Shown: piece by piece, positions 1-5,769 of the stretch
How positions within the stretch are numbered: the first letter of the stretch is position 1
Layout: the number at the start of each line of letters is the position of its first letter
From: Candidatus Methanophagales archaeon
GTDB taxonomy: Archaea > Halobacteriota > Syntropharchaeia > Alkanophagales > Methanospirareceae
Direction of reading: 5' to 3'
DNA: 9,452 bases
Assembly (NCBI GenBank): GCA_023131215.1
Contig: JAGLZV010000099.1
Span: 1-9,452 of the forward strand
The notes under the pieces: generated by a model
What the model saw: the letters and a program-made list of their open reading frames with translations, nothing else
Told to the model about the DNA's origin: nothing
Databases searched by the model: none
Translations under genes and position numbers: made by a program

Positions 1-592
1 CCTTTAGCTCCTCTTTTACCAATGAGGACTTCCCCATTTTCATATTCTCTATAACACCGGTAATTGGCATTTTCAACTCCTTAAGCATTTTTATTACCTT
101 TTTCACCGTTTCCAATGTCACTTTTGATGAGGTTGCCATCACGAGGAATTTCGCTCTTTTCATCCATCTTATTACATCCATCGTTGCATCTCCGATGCCA
201 GGTGGCGTATCAACAATCAAAAAATCCAATGAACCCCATCTCGTAACTGCGAGCAATTCCAGCATCGCATTCGAAATGTCAACGCCTCTGAGTGGTGATG
301 GATTATCACCAGTGAAATAAACAATGCTCATAAATTCTATGCCGTGAATCTCGGGCGGAACGATTCCTTTCTCTTCCTTCGGGTACACCCCTTCTATCCC
401 CAATATCACGTGCGTGGATGGCGCAGATAAATCCAGATCCAGCAGCCCAACCTGGTAACCCAACCTTGATAGAGTCAATGCGAGCACAGAAGCGGTTAAA
501 CTCTTACCAATCCCTCCTTTCCCGCCTGACACTGCGATTATTCTCTTTATTCCCGCCAGTCTTTTGTCAATAATGTTTAAACGCGGATCCAT
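1..592 (-). CDS. Mrp/MinD-family P-loop ATPase, probable archaeal-type nickel-insertion ATPase HypB_AT (3' end cut by window edge)
   Basis: The first 197 residues are visible; the gene runs off the left edge. A deviant Walker A, GGKGGIGKS, lies at residues 23-31, the switch/A' segment GLLDLDLSAPS at about 49-59, and a Walker B-like stretch FLIVDTPPGIGD at 124-135. These define the SIMIBI MinD/Mrp class. The opening MDPRLNIIDKRL, the LRG(V/K)-(D/E)IS segment near residue 101 and the ENMKM segment resemble Thermococcus kodakarensis HypB_AT as I remember it. In that organism such an ATPase binds HypA and enhances its nickel affinity. The gene sits 24 bp downstream of hypA on the same strand, which fits that partnership. 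The ATG at 592 follows AAGGTGG at a reasonable spacing. The classical HypB GTPase motif and His-rich leader are absent. The alternative is a general Mrp/NBP35 iron-sulfur carrier; the C-terminal CxxC that would mark it lies outside the window. Confidence 0.78.
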   Translation of the reverse strand, partial: MDPRLNIIDKRLAGIKRIIAVSGGKGGIGKSLTASVLALTLSRLGYQVGLLDLDLSAPSTHVILGIEGVYPKEEKGIVPPEIHGIEFMSIVYFTGDNPSPLRGVDISNAMLELLAVTRWGSLDFLIVDTPPGIGDATMDVIRWMKRAKFLVMATSSKVTLETVKKVIKMLKELKMPITGVIENMKMGKSSLVKEELK

Positions 593-616
593 CGCCGTTC
601 CCACCTTGCTTTATCC

Positions 617-1042
617 TTACTCTTTTCCTTTGCCACCTATCCCCTTTATATAATCTATCGAAACTCCTCGTCCCTGCAATACCTCAAAATCCGGGCTCTT
701 ACAAGAAGGACATCTGATATACGCATGAGCAACCTCCGGTGCGAAATGTATCGCTTCGTTCTCATTCTCACCTAACCCTGCATCATCAAAAGCCCATTCG
801 TTTCCACAAACCCTGCATCTGAAAATAGCTCTTTCTCTATCCATTTCTACCTTCATTTTTGTTAACAACGATGTGCCTTGAACTTTTGTAAGCTCATTCA
901 ACGCAAATTCAAATATCTCGGTCTCCATCTGCTGTAATTCGCCTATTTTAAGCTTAATTTTTGTAACCTCTTCCAGCCCTTCTTTTCTCGATTCCTCTAT
1001 TACGGTTGCGATTACCGCTTCCGCTAATGCCCATTCGTGCAT
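617..1042 (-). CDS. hypA: HypA, nickel metallochaperone for [NiFe] hydrogenase maturation
   Basis: This 141-residue protein delivers Ni(II) to the hydrogenase large-subunit precursor. It begins MHEWALAEA, the invariant N-terminus in which His2 binds nickel. Two zinc CxxC pairs are present, Cys76/Cys79 (CRVC) and Cys111/Cys114 (CPSC). They are separated by 31 residues, much longer than in bacterial HypA. Within the insert, AIHFAPEVAHAY places His99 where Thermococcus HypA has a histidine implicated in nickel binding when complexed with HypB_AT. The C-terminus GRGVSIDYIKG is also family-like. It lies 24 bp upstream of the MinD-type ATPase, forming a two-gene nickel-insertion operon divergent from the hydrogenase genes. 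No Shine-Dalgarno precedes the ATG and a TATA-like box lies about 31 bp upstream, so the transcript is probably leaderless. Identity is secure; the HypB_AT interaction is inferred. Confidence 0.95.
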   Translation of the reverse strand: MHEWALAEAVIATVIEESRKEGLEEVTKIKLKIGELQQMETEIFEFALNELTKVQGTSLLTKMKVEMDRERAIFRCRVCGNEWAFDDAGLGENENEAIHFAPEVAHAYIRCPSCKSPDFEVLQGRGVSIDYIKGIGGKGKE

Positions 1043-1065
1043 GTTTATCTTGAAAATTTTCTAAT

Positions 1066-1080
1066 AGAAATACTTAAAGA
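1066..1080 (-). promoter_or_regulatory. Putative TATA-box promoter of hypA (leaderless)
   Basis: Read on the minus strand, TTTCTTTAAGTATTTC contains an archaeal box A-like TTTAAGTAT centred near 1073. That is about 31 bp upstream of the hypA ATG. Archaeal transcription normally starts about 25 bp downstream of the TATA centre, so the mRNA would begin within a few bases of the start codon. This agrees with the lack of a ribosome binding site. Motif reading only; no start site is known. Confidence 0.45.
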
Positions 1081-1199
1081 AATCGAGAAGACCTAAACTA
1101 TCTAAATCATATTTTGTGATACGCTTATCTTCATATCTATTTTGAAAACTTGCCAATATTTATATTACATTTAGGAATAACAATAAATTTCTACGTTCA

Positions 1200-1251
1200 T
1201 TAAAAAATATCCGATAATACCTTTATATTCACCATATCCGTTAAAAAACAT
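1200..1251 (+). promoter_or_regulatory. Putative hydrogenase operon promoter with paired repeats
   Basis: A TATA-like TTTATATT lies at 1222-1229. It is flanked by two exact copies of ATATCCG (1207-1213 and 1234-1240, 27 bp apart) and, outside these, by two copies of TTAAAAAA-Y-AT (1200-1210 and 1241-1251, 41 bp apart). Transcription would start near 1250, leaving a leader of roughly 50 nt with a strong ribosome binding site. The repeats bracket the TATA box as operator half-sites would, but A/T-rich sequence produces such repeats easily. Other TATA-like strings (around 1156-1167 and 1257-1265) are possible alternatives. Confidence 0.4.
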
Positions 1252-1285
1252 CAAGTTATTTATAGTATGAATCTAAATTGTTTAG

Positions 1286-1294
1286 AGGAGGTGA
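1286..1294 (+). promoter_or_regulatory. Strong ribosome binding site of the hydrogenase small subunit gene
   Basis: AGGAGGTGA is a nine-base match to the complement of the archaeal 16S rRNA 3' end. From the GGAGG core it is 7 nt to the TTG at 1299 and 13 nt to the ATG at 1305. Spacing favours the TTG and codon preference favours the ATG. A TTG farther upstream at 1278 lies before this site and is therefore excluded as the start. Confidence 0.75.
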
Positions 1295-1298
1295 AGTA

Positions 1299-2255
1299 TT
1301 GAAAATGGCGCTTGAAGAAATAAATTTAATATGGCTGGAAGGACAGGACTGTGCAGGCTGTACCATTTCTATCAAGCAGGCAAGCAACCCCACGCTGATT
1401 GACGCTTTAACTGGAGCTATTCCAGGGCTTGGAGGGCTAAAGCTCGCCTACCATCCAACGCTTATGTTCGAGTGGGGCGAAGATGCATCGAAGATACTCA
1501 TTGACGCCATGGAAGGCAAGTATGACCCATTTGTATTGATTCTCGAGGGAGCAATCCCTGAGGAGGCGAAGGCAGCGCCCGGTGTTTACTGCATTATTGG
1601 CGAGTACGAGGAAAAGCTTCTCAAACTCGACGAAGTCATTGGCAGTTTATCGAAGAGGTGCGCTGCCGCAGTCGCTATTGGCACGTGCGCATCTTATGGC
1701 GGCATCCCTCATGGAAATCCTAATCCAACGGGTGCGAAGGGGCTATTGGACTTTTTAGGACGAGAGTGGAAAGGAGGGCTGGGGCTTCCTGTCATCTGTA
1801 TACCCGGCTGTCCGCCCAGACCCGATAACATCGTGCAGGTCCTGGGTCACGCTGTGTTGGCTGCGAGAGGGATAGCACCGCTTCCTGAGGTCGACGAGTG
1901 GCACCGACCTGTTTACCTTTATGGCAGTACAGCTCACGAGTTGTGTCCGATATGCGGATTCTACTCGGGTGGTGTGGATGCGCATGCCTTTGGAGAAACT
2001 GGTTGTCTCGGTGCACTTGGCTGCAAGGGGATTATCACAAACTGCAATGCAGCAACGATGTGGATGGATGGATACGGAGGGTGTACAAGAACAGGGGTCC
2101 CATGCTTTGGATGTGCAGACCCAAGCTTTCCAGACCCGCCCACTTCTCCATTCTTCGCAAAAGCTCCTGCGGGTCCATTCATAAAAGAAACAATAAGGGG
2201 CACGTTGAGTCACATGATGATGGGGTTTGCGCGGCTTCATAGGAGGAAGATATGA
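1299..2255 (+). CDS. [NiFe] hydrogenase small subunit, cytosolic, group 1 (1h-like)
   Basis: This iron-sulfur subunit passes electrons between the NiFe site and an external acceptor. Counted from TTG 1299 it has 318 residues, 316 from ATG 1305. Proximal cluster ligands are Cys18 and Cys21 (DCAGC), Cys130 (GTCASYGG) and Cys171 (PGCPPRPDN). Distal ligands are His213 and Cys216 (HELC), Cys236 and Cys242 (ALGCKG). The medial set is Cys249, Cys262, Cys269 and Cys272 (GGCTRTGVPCFGC). Cys262 occupies the position of the proline that gives standard group 1 enzymes a [3Fe-4S] cluster, so a [4Fe-4S] medial cluster is predicted. There is no Tat signal and no C-terminal transmembrane anchor, so the enzyme should stay in the cytoplasm. 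Segments such as DPFVLILEGAIP and WMDGYGGC recall group 1h subunits, but that is from memory, not a computed alignment. The stop overlaps the large-subunit ATG (ATGA). Confidence 0.93.
   Translation: MKMALEEINLIWLEGQDCAGCTISIKQASNPTLIDALTGAIPGLGGLKLAYHPTLMFEWGEDASKILIDAMEGKYDPFVLILEGAIPEEAKAAPGVYCIIGEYEEKLLKLDEVIGSLSKRCAAAVAIGTCASYGGIPHGNPNPTGAKGLLDFLGREWKGGLGLPVICIPGCPPRPDNIVQVLGHAVLAARGIAPLPEVDEWHRPVYLYGSTAHELCPICGFYSGGVDAHAFGETGCLGALGCKGIITNCNAATMWMDGYGGCTRTGVPCFGCADPSFPDPPTSPFFAKAPAGPFIKETIRGTLSHMMMGFARLHRRKI
2241..2247 (+). promoter_or_regulatory. Ribosome binding site of the large subunit gene, inside the small-subunit 3' end
   Basis: AGGAGGA lies within the last codons of the small subunit. 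Its GGAGG core is 5 nt before ATG 2252 and 8 nt before a second ATG at 2255, so either methionine could be used and the protein changes by one residue. With the ATGA overlap this indicates translational coupling and near 1:1 subunit synthesis. Confidence 0.75.
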
Positions 2256-4000
2256 TGAAAGGAAAAGAGAGAGAAATAACCATCGAGCCAATAACGAGGA
2301 TAGAAGGGCATTTAGGCGTTCACGTAAAGATAGACACCGAAGCGAGAAAAATTACCGATGCATACGCATATAGCCCGATGTTCAGGGGTTTTGAAATCAT
2401 ACTCAGAGGAAGGGAGCCATCGGATGCTGTTATGATAACGCAGCGGTCTTGTGGTGTCTGTCCAGTGCCTCACGCTCTTGCTTCGGTAACAGCCGTTGAC
2501 CAGGTATATGGCGTTTCACCACCGCCGATGGGTGTTACCCTCAGGGACCTCGTTCATGGTGCAGAGCAGTTATATGATGCCGAGGTCGGCGTTCTCAACC
2601 TCGAAGGACCTGACTACAGCGAGGTTGCAGTGAAGAAGTTTAACCCTGAATGGTGGGAAGAAGCGCAAAAGACGAAGGCACCGAGGTCAGATGTCCATGG
2701 GTTTGCGACAATCGCCGATATCATGACCGCACTTAATCCGCTGGCAGGCGAGCTTTATTTGAAGTCGCTTCTCGTGCAAAAAGCGGGGCATAATATGGCT
2801 TCCATATTTGGTGCAAAGCATCCACATGTTCACTCCTTTGTCCCCGGAGGAATCGCAAAGATAAACCTGTCAGCATCAGACATTGAATCTTACCTGACGC
2901 TACTCATGCGGCACGTTGCCTTTACAAAGGAACTGGTCACTGTTACTGACGATCTACTCGATTTCGTGCTTGCGCATGGCTATGAGGACGTAGGAGCGAG
3001 AAAGGCAAATTTAGGCTCCGTAGGTGCCTATAACGACCCGGAGGCGTATTCCGCAAAGTATGAGGAGATGACAGACTGGGCTCGTAAGAGGCTGGTGTCT
3101 CCGGGGGTCATCCTTGACGGCGAACTCGTCACAACAGACCTCGTTGAGTTCAATGTTGGTGTTCGTGAATTTATCGGCAGAGGCTGGTATTCCAGCGAGT
3201 GGGAGCAAGAAGTCGAAGCTGACCCGTTAGGCAATAAAATAATGAAGGAACATCCGTGGAACAAGCGCACGGTTCCAAAACCCGGTGAGTATGGAAAATG
3301 GGAGTCCTTGTACTCATGGGTCACTGCAACAAGGTGGTGGCACGGGAAAGGAGATGGAAAGAATCACGTGGTCGAACTCGGACCGCTTGCGAGGATGTGG
3401 GTGACAGCGAAGGCGGGACTTGTTCCCGAATCCACGGGAAATAGCCTTAAGTTCGAGTTACCAGCAGCACTTATCCCGGGTTTCAAATATGCCGAGAAGA
3501 TGGAATTCGAGTGGAAGATTCCTGAGAAGCCAAATGCAGTGGAAAGGATCAGAGCTCGTGCATATTATCATGCATATTCTGCATATTGCATGCTGAATAT
3601 GGTAATGAAATCTTTAGAACTCCTGAAGGCTGGCAAGTCAGATGTATGGACACCTTATGAAAAGCCCAAAGAAGGTATAGGCTTTGGTGCAATTGAAGCT
3701 ATGCGCGGTGCATGTTCGCACTGGTGCGTTATGAAGAAAGGTGTCATCCACAATTATCAGTATCAAGCACCGACGACATGGAACGCATCTTGCAGAGATC
3801 CAGAAGAAAAGCCCGGGCCATACGATGAAGCGCTTATCCAAACGCCAATCACCGAAGCTGGCGAGTCTGAAGGTTGGAAAGGTATTGATGTGGTTAGAGC
3901 CATAAGGAGCTTCGACCCATGCATGGGGTGTGCAGTCCATGTGCATATAGGCAAGCAAATAGTAAAACACGAGTTACTTCCGTTCGCGGTACCGCTGTAG
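2252..4000 (+). CDS. [NiFe] hydrogenase large (catalytic) subunit precursor
   Basis: The 582-residue precursor carries the NiFe(CN)2CO active site, which cleaves or forms H2. The N-terminal L1 motif is RSCGVCPVPHALAS with Cys67 and Cys70. The C-terminal L2 motif is DPCMGCAVH with Cys557 and Cys560. RIEGH near residues 16-20 supplies the conserved glutamate proposed to relay protons. All four nickel/iron ligands are ordinary cysteines (TGC/TGT codons), so this is not a selenoprotein. The endopeptidase should cut after His563 and remove 19 residues. Length is in the usual group 1 range. MFRGFEIILRGREP and the Trp-rich WWHGKGDG region are typical of group 1-type large subunits. The gene overlaps the small-subunit gene by 4 bp and, tail to tail, the convergent endopeptidase gene by 27 bp. 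Identity is certain; the subgroup is not. Confidence 0.96.
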   Translation: MMKGKEREITIEPITRIEGHLGVHVKIDTEARKITDAYAYSPMFRGFEIILRGREPSDAVMITQRSCGVCPVPHALASVTAVDQVYGVSPPPMGVTLRDLVHGAEQLYDAEVGVLNLEGPDYSEVAVKKFNPEWWEEAQKTKAPRSDVHGFATIADIMTALNPLAGELYLKSLLVQKAGHNMASIFGAKHPHVHSFVPGGIAKINLSASDIESYLTLLMRHVAFTKELVTVTDDLLDFVLAHGYEDVGARKANLGSVGAYNDPEAYSAKYEEMTDWARKRLVSPGVILDGELVTTDLVEFNVGVREFIGRGWYSSEWEQEVEADPLGNKIMKEHPWNKRTVPKPGEYGKWESLYSWVTATRWWHGKGDGKNHVVELGPLARMWVTAKAGLVPESTGNSLKFELPAALIPGFKYAEKMEFEWKIPEKPNAVERIRARAYYHAYSAYCMLNMVMKSLELLKAGKSDVWTPYEKPKEGIGFGAIEAMRGACSHWCVMKKGVIHNYQYQAPTTWNASCRDPEEKPGPYDEALIQTPITEAGESEGWKGIDVVRAIRSFDPCMGCAVHVHIGKQIVKHELLPFAVPL

Positions 4001-4474
4001 CTCATCCAAAATAAGCTCAACTGCTCGCAGGACTGCTGCATCAACCTCCTGGCTCAGTGATTCACCCAGCTTGACTTCCAGAATTTCGCAACCAATAACA
4101 ATTGTAGCAGGTGGCAGGGTGCCGATTGCCTTGGCGAAGAGAAGGAGCTCTTCTAACCTGGTTTCGTGAACACTAAAAGTGAAAGAGCTCATCGCTTCTT
4201 CAGGTTTCGGTTCCTCCACCTGCTCTGCTTTTATTTCGCTACGATAGATTGTCCCGGGCTTTCCTCTTTTCTCAACAGCATCAACAAAGATTACGAGCTC
4301 ATAGTCATCAAGGTCTGGTGCCAGCGTAACGCCACAAAGACCGGCATCTCTTGTTTCAACGTCTTCAGGCAGATTCCTCGCCATCAGCGCCTCTATGACC
4401 CTTGGTCCGAAGCCGTCATCTCCCATGTACTTGTTCCCAAGACCTGCTATGAGGATTTTTTTAGCTCTCTCCAT
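3974..4474 (-). CDS. Hydrogenase maturation endopeptidase (HyaD/HycI/FrhD family)
   Basis: This 166-residue nickel-dependent protease removes the C-terminal tail of the large-subunit precursor after nickel insertion. It starts with a beta strand and the signature GLGNKYMGDDGFG (residues 11-23), in which Asp20 takes the nickel-sensing position held by Glu16 in E. coli HybD. FVDAVEKRG gives Asp65 and SVHETRLEELL gives His103, completing the metal triad. The GDDGFG form is that of the FrhD/HycI-like branch rather than the enterobacterial HyaD/HybD form (DEG). It is the last gene of the hypF-hypC-hypD run and overlaps hypD by 14 bp. Its 3' end overlaps the hydrogenase large-subunit gene by 27 bp on the opposite strand, and the large subunit is its likely substrate. 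No clear terminator follows it. Confidence 0.9.
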   Translation of the reverse strand: MERAKKILIAGLGNKYMGDDGFGPRVIEALMARNLPEDVETRDAGLCGVTLAPDLDDYELVIFVDAVEKRGKPGTIYRSEIKAEQVEEPKPEEAMSSFTFSVHETRLEELLLFAKAIGTLPPATIVIGCEILEVKLGESLSQEVDAAVLRAVELILDELQRYRERK

Positions 4475-5531
4475 ACCTGAGCATTATATTACAACTACCT
4501 TCCCTTGACACCATACAGGGTCCAACAGGATGCCGAGGCGTGCAAACCTTACCGAACAAAGGGCATTCATCTGGGTAAACGAGCCCTCTCAGGATTTCTC
4601 CACACCTACACCCCTCTGGTTCTTTATATTCATTATCCAAGGCGCTCAATTCATCCTCGTATCGTCTCCTCGCATCATACTTCTCGAATTTCTTTTTTAA
4701 GCGAAGCCCACTGCTTGGTATAACAGGAAAACCTCTCCAACTGCAATCAAAAGGTTCAAAAACCTCTGCCATTGTTTGCTGTGCTTTCTCATTTCCTTCA
4801 GGTCGAACAACCCTTTTATATTCATTCTCGACCTTTGCTTCACCCCTGATTATCTGCATCGCAAGCATGTAAACCGCAATTAGCACGTCCAGTGGTTCAA
4901 AACCAGCAATAACCTGCGGCATTTTATACCGCTTCGATATAAATTCGTAAGGTCTTTCCCCTATAATTGTGGATACATGACCTGGATTTATGAACCCGTC
5001 TATCTTCATCTCCCCCATTCTTATCAATGCTTCCATCGCTGGCGGGATTAGCCTGTGAGCACTTAGTATAGAAAAATTGGTTGGGCGAGTGGAAATCACA
5101 GATGCAGTCGCTGGTGTTGTTGTTTCAAATCCGATGGAAAAGAAGACGACATCCTTATTTGTCTTTTCCGCAAGCGAAATACAGTCTGTTATGCTGTAAA
5201 CCACCCTTACGTCAAAACCCTCCGCCTTCACGTCTGCCAACGACAGTCTTTCGCCGGGAACCCTGAACATATCACCAAACGTAGCAACCACTTTTTCCTT
5301 TCGCGCTAAAAGAATCGCTTCTTCTATCTCCTTTGCGGTTGTCACACAAACCGGACACCCCGGTCCTGGTCTCACCTCTATACCAGCTTCTTTTAGCATC
5401 GAATTCAAGCCGAACCTCACCAGAGTATCTTGATGCGTGCCGCAAACGTGCATCAATCGTAAATTGAGATTCAAGTCTTTCAATTTTTCCAGTATTTGCT
5501 TTGCTAACTCTTCATTTCGGTATCTGAACAT
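4461..5531 (-). CDS. hypD: HypD, iron-sulfur scaffold for Fe(CN)2CO assembly
   Basis: With HypC, this 356-residue protein holds the iron atom while cyanide and carbonyl ligands are added. MHVCGTHQ carries Cys30, and GPGCPVCVT carries Cys59 and Cys62. GFETTTP is at residues 134-140, and FINPGHVS and AGFEPLD are further family motifs. The C-terminal domain has a cysteine cluster (308, 310, 323, 330, 339, 347) that includes the [4Fe-4S] ligands, with GKVCTPRHPVGPCMVS very typical. Length is normal for the family. The start overlaps hypC by 28 bp. A GGAAGGAG sequence lies about 11 nt before the ATG inside hypC, and the 3' end overlaps the endopeptidase gene by 14 bp. This tight packing indicates one transcript. 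Confidence 0.96.
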   Translation of the reverse strand: MFRYRNEELAKQILEKLKDLNLNLRLMHVCGTHQDTLVRFGLNSMLKEAGIEVRPGPGCPVCVTTAKEIEEAILLARKEKVVATFGDMFRVPGERLSLADVKAEGFDVRVVYSITDCISLAEKTNKDVVFFSIGFETTTPATASVISTRPTNFSILSAHRLIPPAMEALIRMGEMKIDGFINPGHVSTIIGERPYEFISKRYKMPQVIAGFEPLDVLIAVYMLAMQIIRGEAKVENEYKRVVRPEGNEKAQQTMAEVFEPFDCSWRGFPVIPSSGLRLKKKFEKYDARRRYEDELSALDNEYKEPEGCRCGEILRGLVYPDECPLFGKVCTPRHPVGPCMVSREGSCNIMLRYGES

Positions 5532-5758
5532 TTTTCAAGCATCTCCTTCCACAACTCAATTGTCTCCTTCGCCTCGTGCTCATCCATTATCTCTATCGCA
5601 AAACCTGCGTGAACCATTACGTAATCGCCTACTTTTGCATCCACCAACGATATATCAATCTCACGAGAAACGCCGCCGAAATCCGCTTTTGCCTTTGCCC
5701 TTGCTCCTTCTTTTCCTTTACCGATCTCCACCACTTTCGCCGGTATTGCCAAACACAT
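5504..5758 (-). CDS. hypC: HypC, small chaperone of Fe(CN)2CO assembly and transfer
   Basis: HypC pairs with HypD to build the iron centre and then carries it to the large subunit. The 84-residue product begins MCLAIPAKVVEIG. Cys2, exposed after removal of Met1, is the essential ligand, and this fixes the start at ATG 5758. An upstream in-frame GTG at 5776 would bury that cysteine and is rejected. The OB-fold body contains the typical DISLVDAKVGDYVMVHAGFA segment, followed by the helical EHEAKETIELWKEM tail. It starts 11 bp after the hypF stop and overlaps hypD by 28 bp. No clear Shine-Dalgarno lies near the ATG, so it may depend on coupling to hypF translation. Confidence 0.95.
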   Translation of the reverse strand: MCLAIPAKVVEIGKGKEGARAKAKADFGGVSREIDISLVDAKVGDYVMVHAGFAIEIMDEHEAKETIELWKEMLEKCSDTEMKS

Positions 5759-5769
5759 GTTTATCTTAC

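Noticed and set aside
1278..1298. Upstream TTG at 1278 as the start of the small subunit
   Set aside because: It lies before the nine-base Shine-Dalgarno at 1286-1294 and has no ribosome binding site of its own.
1755..2291. Long open frame on the minus strand within the small-subunit gene
   Set aside because: It is antisense to a gene with all expected cluster ligands, its translation shows no recognisable motif, and it has no start signals. It is a shadow of the G+C-rich coding strand.
3899..3945. Possible selenocysteine at the active site, as in [NiFeSe] hydrogenases
   Set aside because: The L2 cysteines are encoded by TGC and TGT and there is no in-frame TGA before the stop, so this is a plain [NiFe] enzyme.
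1299..4000. F420-reducing (Frh) or MvhADG-type hydrogenase
   Set aside because: No FrhB or MvhD gene is present, and the small subunit is longer than those types, with group 1-like His/Cys distal ligands (HELC) and a GCKG motif.
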